DNA of 64,000 nucleotides, taken from NCBI GenBank assembly GCA_036571765.1, contig BROE01000024.1:9280877-9344876 (forward strand), written 5' to 3'. Source of the stretch: Plecoglossus altivelis. Lineage: Eukaryota; Chordata; Actinopteri; Osmeriformes; Plecoglossidae. The position numbers and the translations under genes are program-made. The notes beneath the pieces are model-generated. The model searched no databases. It saw only the letters and a program-made list of their open reading frames with translations, and was not told where the DNA came from. Shown here piece by piece: positions 1 through 13,235 of the stretch. Positions within the stretch are counted from its first letter, which is position 1; each line of letters starts with the position of its first letter.

Positions 1-1117
1 AAACAGTCGAGGCCCACGATGGAATGCCTGAGGGCCACATTCCATTCATAGTTGGTTGCTGTCTAAGGATACCTGCTACATTCTCTAAACAGACTACCAC
101 ACACACGGTTATCAGATAAACACAACAACAGTCTCATCACAACAAATCACTTCACTTCAAACCATGTAGTTCTTGTGGTATTTTGTGTATTTGGAAATGT
201 TTGTGATATATTATCTAAATAGGTGAATTCCAAATATGTTCATTATCAGCACACACATGCAATACATTTGCACAGAAAATACCACCACAGCTTATATGTC
301 TACACAGCAAGTAATGACAGGGATGGTCCCCTAATTTGCATCAGCTGAGTCACCAGCAGTCTCTCTGGGACAGTTTGTGTGTTTTTATGAGTATTTCAAG
401 GGGAGGGATCAACAAAACCTGTTGTAGAGCATGTGCGAGTGTGAGTTTTGGTCTGTTTTAACTTTCCCCTTCTGAAGCATGATGATATCTCAGCGTGTGT
501 GACTGTGGGTTATAGACTTGACGACACGTTGATCACAATTTCCCCTTGTGGGGTATTTTGCTGCCGTGGCGAATCTTGCCGTATTCCATTAAGACAATCG
601 AAACTCATTTAAATAACAAAGAGTTGGTTCACAACCTGGAAATGTCGAAGCTGCTCAGTTTTGTAATGACTTGGTCTACCATGTTGTGACGTTCGGTCTC
701 TCAATCCAGTATCAATTATTGGATTAGGCCCGACTTTGTTATTTGTAATCCGGGTTGTAATCCGAACGAAGGCTTTGAAAACGCACACAAGAACAACAAC
801 AAACATTGTAATTCATGTAATTAAATAGATGGACTGGATTCTGGCTTGTTCATGGAAGACAAGGATTTGAATCTCTGAGGAACGTGCTGTTTGTCGACCG
901 TCCTCCATCGTACCATCTCAACTCACAGAGAAGTCTGTTCATATCTGCATGGTGTTCAACCTTCAGCCTCAGAATACCATGAAGGAACAGGAAACCAGAG
1001 CAGCAGATCACTTTTTCTTTTCCTTTCTATTCTCCTCTCTGGCGGTTCTGTGGGTTAGCCCAGTTTAAGCAGGTATTTATTTAGAAGTGGGTGCATGTAT
1101 TTCTGCGTGTTGTATTC

Positions 1118-1168
1118 GTGTGTGTGTGGGTGGGTGTGTGTGTATGTGTGGTGTGTGTGTGTGTGTGA
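1118..1168. repeat. GT-rich microsatellite
   Basis: Imperfect (TG)n with GGTGGG and TATG interruptions. A second GT-rich tract with a roughly 30-bp higher-order duplication (GTGTGTTTGTGTGTCTATCT motif) lies at about 1579-1650. Confidence 0.85.
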
Positions 1169-1935
1169 TGTTTTACTACCTAGAAAATGCTTTCCAGGTA
1201 ATCTTTTATGTTCTGTTTCCTGCTTCAAACTACCATCAGCTGAGCTGTGCGTGTATGTTTTCTGTAGCTGCGTCTGCATGTGGCGGGAGTGAAAAGGTTC
1301 TTCAGAATTACACCAGCATCCAGGAGCCCACAGACAATATTGAAGAAACACTTTAATCAGATCACTTCGGTCAGTGCTGTTGAAGTGCTGTAGAACACAT
1401 TTCTGTCAGATAGATATCTGCCTGGAAGCCGTTATAAAGCCCTATGCAAACAGATCCTTCTTGAGGACTTCAAACCCACACACTTACTCACATTGCTTAG
1501 TTTCTTTAAGAGAGTAAGAGGGGCACAGACTGAAGCAGTGGGTTATTGGGTTGGCTAAATATAGCATGTATGTTGTCTGTATGTGTGTGTTTGTGTGTCT
1601 ATCTTATGTGTGTGTGTTTGTGTGTCTATCTTATGTGTGTGTGTTTGGGTCTGCATGTGTGGGCCCTGACTCTAAGAAGGCCGGTAGTGGTCACACAGGT
1701 GCCATCTCCATTCTTAGAACTGAGGGAGAGGGGAAGGAGGAGGGGTGGAGGTTTCCACACAACACATCTGAGTGACATTTATCTGAGATGAAAGACCAAT
1801 GGGAAGCCCCAGGAGATGTCAGGCTGAAGGTGAGGTGGAGGATTCCAGCGCTGCTCCCTGCCTCCCTCCACCATCCTCCCACCCCTTTTGAGAGAGAGAG
1901 AGACAGTGAGACACAAAGTACCAGAGAGAGGGAGA

Positions 1936-2280
1936 CAGAGAGATGTCTGTGATCCTGAGAGTACCAGACAGAGAGACAGACAGAGAGATGTCTGTGATCC
2001 TGAGAGTACCAGACAGAGAGACAGACAGAGAGATGTATGTGATCCTGAGAGTACCAGACAGAGAGACAGAGAGACAGACAGAGAGATGTCTGTGATTCTG
2101 AGAGTACCAGACAGACAGGGAGACAGAGATATGTCTGTGATCCTGAGATTACCAGGCGGAGAGACAGAGAGATGTCTGTGATCCTGAGATTACCAGGCGG
2201 AGAGACAGACAGAGAGATGTCTGTGATCCTGAGATTACCAGACAGAGAGACAGACAGAGAGATGTCTGTGATCCTGAGAG
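1936..2280. repeat. Minisatellite, ~45-bp unit, 8 copies
   Basis: The core GATGTCTGTGATCCTGAG recurs at about 1942, 1987, 2032, 2085, 2129, 2171, 2217 and 2261 (one copy has GATGTATG). Spacing is 42-53 bp. Copies differ by number of GACAGA subunits and by AGAGTACC versus AGATTACC. The array sits in the presumed bcl2 intron. The reading frame open through it only reflects the repeat. Confidence 0.93.
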
Positions 2281-5200
2281 TGCAAAAGACAAAGAGATGG
2301 CTTTTTTGATATGACCAAATAGGTTTCCTTCACTAGATGAAACCTCAGACCCTATCTGCCCATCTGGGTGTAGTCTATTCTCTGCTAGCAATGGCTGCCC
2401 CATAGAGTTTTAATTATAAGAGCGTAGTTGCTTCCATTTCGTTTACCGACCCTAACTATGTGTGGTTCTGGAGAACTATTCTCTCCTGTTCCATTCCTAA
2501 GATACCTCACTGTTCTATCTGGTTATCAAGATGAGGCAGGGCTGTCCCTGATCCTGTCCTTGTTCTGTTGGGTGCCCACAGGGAGGGCCCCAACAGGGCC
2601 ACAGTGTTAGAGACAGGGGCCACGGCATGTCTGTGACCCCGCCCCCTGGTCGTTCTGGCTGGAACATCTCATGGAGTAACACAGTGCAACATGGCTGCAA
2701 CAACCCTGTCTGGCCCTGCGGATACAGAGTCAGGGATCTTCTGTCTGTCGCCTACTCCCTGCCACCCCCTCGTCTCTCCTCCAGCTATCCCCCCCCGCAC
2801 CCCTCTACACACCCAACAGTCTGCGCTGTTGTGATATTGAGCTGAGGTAATGGATTATCCTGACACGGTTTCTGAAGGATCGTGGTTCTTAGCGCCCATA
2901 CATCCCATACTGTGCTGGGCTCTCTCCATCACTGATCCATGGCACTGTAGACCCTTTGATCCAAATGTACAGGAAGGTTGGGTCGATTTATTTTCTGTCT
3001 TTGTCTTTGGTGAGACAAACGCCAGTGTTATCTGCCTGTCTTTCTTCAAAGTCATCTGCTTGTCAGAGAGCGATAGAGCCAAAGGCCTCGCCTGTGGGTC
3101 CTGCAGGGAAAAAAGGCTGTTGTCTCTTTCTCATGGTCCATTGCTGTTTTTATCACCTGCTAAATCTGCCCTCTGCCCTGTACCCCAGATATCCGCTCAC
3201 CACACATGCTCCGTACAGCGAGAAGCGATGCTCCTCTTCCTCCACCCACCACCCCACACCCAGGATGACCATTGCCACCATCATGTTACATTACAGCCCA
3301 TGAATACCCCACTGTACGATCTGTATCACTGCATTTGTCCTCTGTGTGCGCGCGTGTGTGAGAGAGGTGGGAAATATCATACCGGAGATAGTGTGTCATG
3401 AACAGGGTGCCAGCTGCTGCTGTTTTGTCAGTGTGTGTGTGCGTGTGTGTCTTGTGTGTTGCACGTGTTCGCGGACACGTGCACAGAACGAGTCATGTTG
3501 GGCCGTCGGTGCCGCGCTCAAGCGAGAACACCGTAATCGCTTTTCATCTCCGCCAAGAGCATCTGCATGTTACAGTATGACTCCAGCGAGGCAGCCGCAG
3601 GCCTTCAGTGACAGTAATCACTAAGGACAGTCCATTAGATTAAAAGGTGCTCTCTCGTGGGGAGATCTGATGTGTCTTACAGCGTCCGTCCTCCACCCTT
3701 TCTCAAGGTCAGGGTTATCGTTCGGATCAATGGAGAACCTCCGTAATATATGCCATTTAGGTGATGCTTTCAACCAAAGCCTGTGGCAGCACGGGGACAG
3801 CATGCTTAAGTGGAGCGGTAGCCTTGATGTCGCTAGCCACAGCCTTCTCTTTCATTGGCTAGCGCAGCGATGTTGGAGGAGATGTCATCATCATCATCGT
3901 CATCATCATCATCATCACTTATCTGACCATTGCCAGGGAGTGGTGTCATGGGAGACCAGCTTGTCAGTCAGTCCATCATCTTCATCATTGCCGTCCTCTT
4001 AGCCACAGGGGGGCAGCCTGTCAGTAACTGATGGTATTTCTGAAAGAGGGCAAAAATAGCAGAGCCTACCATCAACAGGCTGCTCACTAGCCACTAACGC
4101 TGGCACCGACGGTGACTCACTGTGCCAGTTAATGACAGCTGGTGTCACCCCTCCCTCCTCTCTCCCAACCCGTCTCTATTAACTTCTGTCTTTTTGCCTC
4201 TCCCCTGTCTCTCCTGTCACCCCCATCCTCCCCTCTTTCTCCCCCTCTTGCAGTGTTGTATTTATAATCACAGAAGCATGTCCTTTTTAAATTAAGATTA
4301 GCATAGCTGCTCTTAAATTTCCTAAATTTAAACTTCAAAGTAGAATGGCCATTTCCCTAATCACTCAATTGGCTCATCTTTGGCATGCAAACATGCCATG
4401 CAGACAAATTACTTAATCACTCGGCCAAACAAGTCACCCAGTCAGTCCTTAAAACAGTTAGTCAAACAAATTGAGTCTTTGATAAAACATCAGACTGCCC
4501 ACTTACACCTATCACCCCCCCCCACCCGCCCCCAAGCCCCTCCTTCATCCACAGCTGGGGGTCGCCACGGTGATGGATTATTCATGCTCAGATCAGGAAG
4601 TGCATTCTCTCCCTAACAGGAAGTCTAGACCCAGGGGGAGTCAGATATGACAGGGTGATGTATTACATGTAACACCACCCTAATCCCCCTGGCCACATGC
4701 ATATTTAATGATGAGGCCGGTGATGGCGGGGGGAGGAGGGGGTGTATTTACAGCAGACCTGGTTATGATGAATAATGCACTAGAGCTGTTGCTAGTTATC
4801 AGGTGTGGCCAGGCATCGTGACTGTCAGAGCTCCAGGTGGAGGAACAGCTGGTACAAGGGACGATGACCCAACATGGCATTCTGAATTTCTTCACTGTGC
4901 CAAGTCATCGCCACCAGTTCTGTGGAACCCTGGTTTGGGTTATTGAGGAAGTGACAGCGTGTGTGTGCATGACACACTTAAAAAAAATTGCAGTGAAATA
5001 ACATCTGTAGCATTTCCACCTAATCATAAATTATTACGACATAAAGAGGTTTACATTGTAGTATCACATTGAGTAGTAAATAGCAAGATTGTAATTCATA
5101 TTTCCTATTCCAGCTTGTGCTAAAGCTGTCATAAGCCTGCAGTTGGTAACAAGAGAACAAAGACAGCAGGAAAGAAGGATCAATACACAACACCGGATAT

Positions 5201-5907
5201 TAAATAATTGAATCGTTGAACTGGGTCATAAAAGGCAGCCTTGTGCTCAGGTTTCATAGTGCAGCAGGAGAGGGAGAGGAAGCTAGAAGACAGGCCCACC
5301 TGCAGGGGCAGATCCTGTCTGCACCTACTGACAGATACTCTGGGTGGGTTTGATTTAGTCTATCCAATAGAAGCTGATTGGGGAGTCCACAAACGTGCAA
5401 ACTGGGAAGTGAATGTGTCAGACTTTGAGCACTTTTAAAGCGATTTCAAACACTATTTTCTAGACTGGATTGGATTGAAACCCTAACCTCTGTCAGCCTC
5501 CAGACAGACTGGAGCAAACGATAAAATAACCGGAGATTGTTTCAGGCACTTTGTGACCCAACTCTTCCAGGCTAGAGCAAGCGCTCACAGAGTTGGAGGG
5601 GGTCTCGGGTAGCGTTTAACCAAGCTCTGGAATGATGCAGACAGTAGCTTGTCCTTCATGGTATAGCAGAAGAGTCAGCCTGCCCCTTGTCTAGACAGAT
5701 CAAATCAGTTTCCCTCTCAGTCTACAAATGGTTGAAGCTGTCTTCCATGGCTGGCACGGGCTGTGGCTCCAACTTCAAACTATCACCATGATACTGTGAC
5801 TATCCTTTGCTCACACATACACAAAGCCGATACGCCAGCCTTCCCAGAACAGAGCAGAGATTTACTGAATGAACAAACAGCAGAGATGGAATGTGGAAGA
5901 GATATAC

Positions 5908-5949
5908 TACATATGCAAGAGAGCGAGAGAGAGCGAGAGAGAAAGAGCG

Positions 5950-5980
<31 letters not shown>

Positions 5981-6001
5981 GAAAGAGAGAGAGAGAAAGA
6001 G

Positions 6002-6041
<40 letters not shown>
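5908..6041. repeat. Polypurine (GA)n microsatellite
   Basis: About 130 bp of GAGA with AAAGA and GAGCGAGA interruptions. It generates spurious Arg/Glu-rich and Ser/Leu-rich open frames on the two strands. Confidence 0.95.
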
Positions 6042-6044
<3 letters not shown>

Positions 6045-6864
6045 CGCATGAACACACACAATCAAGATATTTTCAGACCATAGGTTTACCTTGTGCAAAG
6101 CACAAAAACCACAGAACAATATCTGTTTTGTCTCTCTTCTGATGTCATTACAATGACAAGCCTTGAACTTCTCAGAACTTTTCACCTGTTAAAGCTGACT
6201 ACCACCAATCTGATAAGAGTTTCATGAGGTAGCTGAGTTGAGAGATTACTGATGTTAAAGGGATTACTGCTAATTTGAATGAGATTGTGATAAGAGTCCC
6301 AGTGTGGGGAATAAGAGCAGTGTTTATCAGGGAAATCCCCTCAGGTCACCTTTTGGTCAATATGGAAAAGAAAGAACCATCATCATTCCTCGTCTCTTTA
6401 ACTTGCTCTCAATATCTCATTCTCTCACTTTTTGTCTCACTTTGGACAACGCTCATTGTCCGACACTTTCCTTCTCTCTCTCTTAGTCCTCTTTTCTCTT
6501 TTCTCCTTGTGTTTCTGTGGTAGAGGCAAGGTAATCTTATTTGACCACATGATGTCATTTAGAAAGTGGTTCAGTCCCACTGTGCCTGTGTGGAACCTCC
6601 AGACCTAGTAGGCAGCTGGTACAGGCTGGTATTACCACGCTCTGACCCCAGTCACACACACACACAGTCTCTCATGCACACACGCATACAGGAATAATCT
6701 CTCTGACTCAAGACATCTTTACACACAAATGTACTCACACACATAAACACACGGGCTTTTCGTAGTCAGAGGGCCTCTTTCCTGGCAGAGAACAGAGAGC
6801 AAAACGGATGTCAATGCCAGAAGGAAGACATCAGTTCCTACCTCTCACCCACCCGACCACTAGT

Positions 6865-6867
<3 letters not shown>

Positions 6868-6913
<46 letters not shown>
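6868..6913. repeat. (GT)n microsatellite
   Basis: Uninterrupted dinucleotide run of about 23 units, preceded by CTGTTT and followed by GAGAAAAG. It lies in the presumed bcl2 intron. Confidence 0.95.
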
Positions 6914-6915
<2 letters not shown>

Positions 6916-9900
6916 AAAAGGTGTGTGCATCTTCAATTGTGTGTCTGTGTGAAAGAGAGAATTTTTGTGGAGTGCTTGTGTGTCACAGCCTCCAGGTTAG
7001 TCATCTGAAATTGTGAAGTGTAGGGATCGTCTAACTGTGGCTACATCATTTGGGCCAAAGGTACCTCTCTCTCATACACACCTGGGTAGAAACATTTGAC
7101 CGAGTTGACATTTGGGGCTTTCAACGCTGCAGCATCTGTCCCCTGATGAGCAGTATATTTACCTAACAGGCCTTCTGGCATCATCAGACGTTACACTAGA
7201 CCTCCATCAGCTCCATCCTCCCTCTCCAGCCTGCAGAGATTATCCAGTCTATGTGCCAGCAGCCCTGTCCTCATCCATTCTATAGATCATCAGCTATGTC
7301 CTTATCCAGTCTACCGGTCACCAATTCTATCCTCATCCAGTTTATAAGTCATCACCAGCACTGTCCTCATCCAGCTATGTCCTAGTTAAGCTTATGGGAT
7401 GATCCCATGGTACAGTTGTAGTGTCAGACTGTGTGGGAGACCTTGAGGAAACCAGGAAGGAAAGCAGACTTGACTGGCCTTTTCCTAACCAGGATGAAGT
7501 CTCGGTTATTAGCATGGAACTTCCTGCTACCACAGTGACAGGGACTCTCCCTCCTTGTCCTCTTCAACAGAGGGTGTGTGTGTGTGTGCGTGCGTGCATG
7601 CCCGCACACGTGCGTGTGTGTATGTGCGTGCATGTACACATAGTTCCACTCATTAAGGCAATGGTGGACAACCGCTGCTGCGTATGGGTTGTCACACCCG
7701 AATCTGCAGGGGCCTGTCTTCCCCATGGTCAGCAATCGGCAGTATCACACACAAAAAACATTGGAGGAAATTAGAGAACAGCAGTTTGTGTGTGTTGTGT
7801 CTGTGTTTGGTCTTTGATCTGAGCAGCCAGGGGGGTCTGGGTGTTCGCGTTACGTGTAGCTCCCGCTGTCTGCCTCCCACAGCCAGACACGAGGGGAGGG
7901 GGAAGGGAGAAGAGAAGACGGTGAGGGGGAGAGAAGAAAAGAGTCAAAAAGATTGAAAGACAGAAAGGGCTAGAGAGTGGGGCTGGGTGGGAGGTGGGAA
8001 TGTTAGCTTCTTCTCCCTGAGGAAACCACATCCAAATTAATGGCTAAGGTTCAGAGAAACGCACATCACTGTAAGGTTCACGTAAACGCTAATCTCCATA
8101 ACGTTCATTTAAACGCTGATCTCTGCATTTCAGACATTACACTTTGCTTTTTCCCCGCCCTATCTCGTTGCCGTAGAGACTGTCCCTAATTGCATGATGA
8201 AACGATGTCTGAGGATGGCTGTGCCTGCAGGCCTGTTAGCAGACTGGAGGGTACCCAGAAGAAAAGGGACGGAAGGGAAAGAGGGGCGGAGAGAGAGTTG
8301 GAGAGAAGGGGAAAAGAAAGGAGCTACTGCAATGTGATAAAGAAATAAAAGAGAGCTAAAGAGAGTGAGAGAGAGAGAGAGAGACAGAGAGAGAGAGGGT
8401 GAGGAAAATAAAGACACAAATGGAAAGAGAGCAATACATAACTAATGCTGTTAGTAAATGGAGGATGCTCAAGGGAGAGAGAAACCACTGATCTTGTCCA
8501 CCAACAGTCAGGAGATCAACCAACAACCATTATTATACTAGGATGCCTTAAACTACAGGGTCAAATGTCACCCTCTCTCCCCCAAGCTGATGTTCATGTT
8601 CCTTTTTTCATGGCACAGCCCCCCTGCTTCCTGAAGTAGGCAGCCTCACACTAGGATGAAAGGATTGTGGGTAGGGCAAGGTAACAGAGCACCAGAGGTT
8701 GAACTTTGTGTGTGTGTGTGTGTTTGTGTATGTGTAAGTGTATGTGTGTATGTGTGTGTGTATGTGTAGTGCCAGTCCCCTTTGCTGTAACGAGACCTCT
8801 GGTCTCCATTCTAGTTAGGTCATTTCTTGGCCGGATGCCCATTGTGTCTCCTAGGAAACGGGAGGAAGTGATGTCACTAATCATCTGACACCCACCCGAG
8901 TGTGGTGCCAACTGTCACTGACCTTATAAGGCTTGGACTCGACCATCTAGCCAATCACTGCATGGACAACAGGTCATTCACAAAATCCGTTAAATTAGAG
9001 ATCTGCCAGTGAGTGTGGGCGCAAGCAAATGCATAAGCAAGCAACGGTCTGTTTAACTACATCAAGGACTTTCCTAAAATATCCCCATTATTTATACTGT
9101 AACCAGGTGTGTGTTGTGTGGCCTCCACCACAGTTGCTACTGGTCCTCTTGTGGGTTTGGCGTCAGGCCTTTTACCTCCTGTGGTTCTCTTAGACTGAAC
9201 CGTCTACGAGACTGAAGACGTGCATCCTCTTTTTTAAATGGTAAAATGTAAAGATACTGGGGTGACAGAAACCCAGCATGCCTTCCCTAGTTTATATAAG
9301 ATAACTGTTCTTTTTTCCAAAACACAATGGGAAAGTCTGCAGCTCATCATTTAACCATCATTTCTGTTCAACCTGTTCTGTTCTCAAAGCTCCATTAGCA
9401 GCATTGGCTGAGGACAAACAGAAGTCAACAAACAGAACCAGGCTGTTGAAACACACAGCGGAAGCTCCTATGTCTGGGGATGTTTGCAGAGCAGAGAGCA
9501 AACAGACACACGGTTAGCCATTAGCCCCACCTGTCAACATGCTGGAGGGCCTGTCACCACTTAGCCTAAAGCTACTTGGCTATCAAGTTAGCTTAAGCTA
9601 TTTTAGCAACCCCTGAGAGTTGCAAAGCAGCTAACACTGGTATAACTCAGTGTTCTTCCTGGTATAACTAAGTGTTATTGGTGTTCTGTTACTACTTAAC
9701 AGTACTGACTCATTCACCAATATATCCCAGCAACCAAGGACAAACTAAATATAATGTGTTCTTCCATCTCAACATCCTATTCACAGCTAAATGTCTCCAT
9801 ATTCATATGATGTCAGCAAGAGAGGTGCGGTGTCTAGAGTGGGCTGATGCTTTCTGGAAACACCTCATGACCTATTCTCGGAAATATGTTGGTGATCATT

Positions 9901-11155
9901 CTGAAGAATCATTACAAAGCGCTTTGCATGAATCATCTTTAGTGCAATGAATCATCTTTAAGGAAAGATGATTCTGGTGAAATGAATAATCCTTTCTGTC
10001 GCATTTCTTATGTGTTTGTGGTATGTGTTGATCCGGAGCTGACCATGACCTGATCTATGGCATGTTTACTATCAGTGACAGAGGAGTAAAAGAGGTAGGA
10101 GAGTCTGTGGGAGGGCTGAAGAGAGAACACGACAGCTCTTGGGATTGTGTTACATCAAGTCTCTTCCCTCAGACCAGAAAGAAAGGTTGAAACTCCTTAC
10201 CTCTCCATCCCTATACTCCTGGCTTCTCTCCATCTGGACTCCATCTCTCTGTTTTCACTCCACCTATCATTCCTTCTCCATCTCTCTTATCTGCTTCATG
10301 TACAGATCTCCCTCCAGATTTATCTCCATCTATCTCTTCTCTCTTCGCCTCCTTGACCACCACACATTTATTGTGTGTGCGTGTGCGTGTGCGTGTGTGT
10401 GTGTGTGCGTGTGCGTGTGTGTGTGTCTGGTAGGATACAGAGTAATGACGACCCAGTACAGTGGCCCTACTGTTCCACTCTAACCCTTAGATAATGGATA
10501 GGGGGTAATGCTGAGTTAAAAAGTGTTTGCAAATATATATATTTATGCAAATATATACATACATACATACACACATGAGTGTGTGTGTGTGTGTGCATGC
10601 CTGCCTGCCTGCCTGCCTGGGGGGTTAGGCTGAGCATATAGCTTGGCAGTGCCAACGTTAATACTGTAATAGTGAACACACAGCCAGCAATACCACCCAG
10701 GCCTGACAAGACCAGTGTAGACTACAACACTAGTCACAAGGGGTTAGAAAAGGGTGGCACACATACACAGATATATATGTGTATATACTGTACTGTATAT
10801 ATATAGACAGGCAGACAGACATACATACCAGACATACAGACACACACAGACACACACACTACATCACAGTTTGCAGTCACAAACAGACCCAAACATTCAT
10901 CTAAGAGTGTAAATCCTGGAAGTGTTTCAGTGCTGGAGGGCGTAGCTGATCTGTAAACTAAGAGTATGGAGAGACATTCTGGGGAATTAGAGTTGGGAGT
11001 TAGATCATATTGCATCAGTTCACTGTATGTGTTAATGAGACCTAAAACACAGTTTATGTTATAAAGCGGAGTTGGACAAATTTGCAGAGTGTGTGTGAGT
11101 GAGAGGGAAAGAGAGTGAGTGAGAATGAGTGAGTGACATTGTGAGCGAGAGAGCC

Positions 11156-11192
<37 letters not shown>

Positions 11193-11745
11193 AGGTTAGG
11201 TATCTCCCCCTTCTTATCATATTGCCGTCACACTCTAGTCCCCAAACACCCACAACACACACACGCGCACACAGTGGAAATAACCTTAAATTTCCTTTTT
11301 GCTGGTCCGCTGGACACATTTGGGTAGTAGTTTAAACACAGACTCACAGAGAAGAGACAAGAGATATACACACACACCAAATGTGCATAGAAGCAATACG
11401 TTATTCTTTGAGGAGTGGAAAGGGATCATTTTTTGGACTTGTTATACAGTTATATGCAAAACCAAGCCACACGCGTGTATGTGACTGTGTGTAGGAGGCA
11501 TGAAGCTGAAAGCTTCCATGCTGTGAGGCAAACCGTGACACCTGGAAGCTCTGTTCCTTCGTTTTTGTCATATTGTTATCTCACCCTGTTGGAGGGGGCT
11601 GTCTTAATTACACTGATTTTAACTCATCTTTCTTTCTCCTTCTATTTCTCTCCTTTTCTGTATCTCTCCCCCTTCCATCCCCTTCTGTTTTGTCTCCTCT
11701 TTCTATCTCTCCATCTCTCTATATCTGTCTCTCTCTCTCTTTCAG

Positions 11746-11880
11746 GATGCGTTTGTGGAGCTCTATGGTCAGCAGAGGGACTCTGGGCTCCACTCCTGGC
11801 CCTACCTGAGGACCGTGTTTGGGCTGGCAGCACTGGGGGCTGCGGGGGTCACCCTGGGAGCCCTGTTTACACAGAAGTGA
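11746..11880 (+). CDS. bcl2: Bcl-2 family apoptosis regulator, terminal coding exon (3' fragment)
   Basis: This exon encodes the last 44 residues of an anti-apoptotic Bcl-2 protein, which binds BH3 proteins and Bax/Bak at mitochondrial and ER membranes. It starts after a long pyrimidine tract ending in TTTCAG and opens in phase 0 with DAFVELYGQQRDSG. That is the end of the BH2 region, where the vertebrate BCL2 last intron is placed, just after GGW. It continues into a hydrophobic tail of about 20 residues rich in L, A and G (starting VFGLAALGAAGV) and ends in FTQK and TGA, the usual tail anchor. The DAFVELYG motif and short QK end fit bcl2 better than bcl2l1, which has a longer linker and a KRL-type end in fish as I recall. 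BH4, BH3 and BH1 exons are upstream of the window. Paralogue choice is inference. Confidence 0.88.
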   Translation, partial: DAFVELYGQQRDSGLHSWPYLRTVFGLAALGAAGVTLGALFTQK

Positions 11881-13235
11881 TCCAGTGACACAGAACTGCT
11901 AGCAGGTGTGCGGTGGTGGTGGTGGTGGTTGTGGGACGGTGAGGGACAGAGGCACATGAAGGACCTCTACTCCAGTTATCTCACCTGCTCTGCACCCACA
12001 AAGAGGCCAGCAGGACCTCTAGAAGATCTTCATCTCCAGACCCACTCCCAGATCCAAACATGGCCCCAAACCAGCGCCTGACCCAGATTCAGACTAATGC
12101 TAGACCTAACCTTCTGAAAGACTCCTTGTCTGTCCTGAGTCTCTTCTGGGACTACCAGAAGAGCACGCTATTCTCCAGAATGGAACTACGCCTTCTTTCT
12201 GAGAATGGAGGGAGAGAGAAATAGATGGAGGGAAAGGGAAACAGCAGCAGACTAACAAACACACTCCTTTTCAACCACAGAAGGCTTACAGGCTTTACTC
12301 TCCCAGACACCTAATAGATACATACAGTGGGCTGTCATTTCTACTATACACTTCACAGAATTCTTGCAACCTAAACTACTCTTTAAAAAAGTATAATCAT
12401 AAACTAATGCTAAGAAACCTCTGGACTCTTACATGTAGCATGATGAAGTTTTGTTAAAGCTTTGAAGCTCAAAAGAGAACTTTGTTTTTTCTCTCTCTCA
12501 ATGCTAATATGAAGCAACTGATCTTTGATTATAGATCCTTTTTCTCTGTTTTTACTGTATGTTTCTTTTTAACTTTTCCCAGCATGATTCTGTAACATTG
12601 TTACCATAGTAACATGTCATATTGACATTGCTCTCGTACTTAACTGTTGTGTCAGGCCAACCAGATGATTACAGATCTAATCAACAATATCCTATCTTAT
12701 ACCTTATCTGTGCTTGAATAAGCTTGCCTGGTCATGCAGGAAGTTCAAGACCACGCCCCTCCAGAACACAAACCAGAGCAATCACGTCACATGTTAGAGG
12801 ACACACGGTTGTGTTGTGCTTCAGTAGGCAATGATGATGAAAGTAATGATGATTTTGCATGATTCTGGAGCGTGCTGATTGGAGGACGGACAGATAAACC
12901 TCTTCACGCAGATTATGTAGAAGAGAACACACACACACACCTATCCCATAGTCCAGCAAATGTTCTGATTGTTCTTCATTAAAGCTTTGTCCCTGACTGC
13001 ACCATTTGTTATTTGTTCTTGTTTGCAATCAGTATGGCATGTTTAACCCAAACATGAAACCAGATGGAAGAACAGGAGTATTGGTAGGTCGGAGTGGTGA
13101 CTCCCATGGGTTCTAGAATCAGAACGTTGGGATAGATGCTCCAACCATTCTTCATTCTATGCTCTCTTGACTATGGAGACAGTTGTGTGTGTTTGAAGCT
13201 ATGTGATGAGACTATTAAACCTGAACGCACAAAGA
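11881..13235 (+). other. bcl2: Probable bcl2 3' UTR
   Basis: Non-coding sequence directly after the bcl2 stop codon. ATTAAA polyadenylation-type hexamers occur at 12978-12983 and 13214-13219, so the transcript may end near 13.0 or 13.24 kb. A (GGT)n run lies at about 11910-11930. The 3' end is inferred. Confidence 0.5.

Larger units (their letters stand above)
1..11745 (+). other. bcl2: Non-coding region, probable last intron of bcl2
   Basis: I find no supportable exon here. The short open frames are in microsatellites or have no family resemblance. Because the bcl2 terminal exon begins at 11746 with a clear acceptor and its upstream coding exon is not in the window, this stretch is most simply the 3' part of the large bcl2 intron, which is also very long in other vertebrates. 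It contains GT repeats (about 1118-1168, 6868-6913, 8707-8768, 10371-10431), a 45-bp minisatellite (1936-2280), a long GA tract (5908-6041), and shorter GA tracts (8360-8400, 11155-11188). Assignment to the intron is inference, since the upstream exon is off the window. Confidence 0.6.

Noticed and set aside
2850..3401. 183-codon open frame in the presumed bcl2 intron
   Set aside because: No recognisable domain, and overlapping frames on both strands are equally long; looks like chance.
4382..4397. GGCATG-CAAA-CATGCC palindrome resembling a p53-type half-site pair
   Set aside because: Spacing and core do not fit the consensus well and a 6-bp inverted repeat is expected by chance.
5783..6185. 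Arg/Glu- and Ser/Leu-rich frames on both strands
   Set aside because: Generated by the (GA)n repeat.
7200..7385. Degenerate TCCTCATCCAGTCTAT-like repeats
   Set aside because: Copies are too diverged and irregular to call a minisatellite with confidence.
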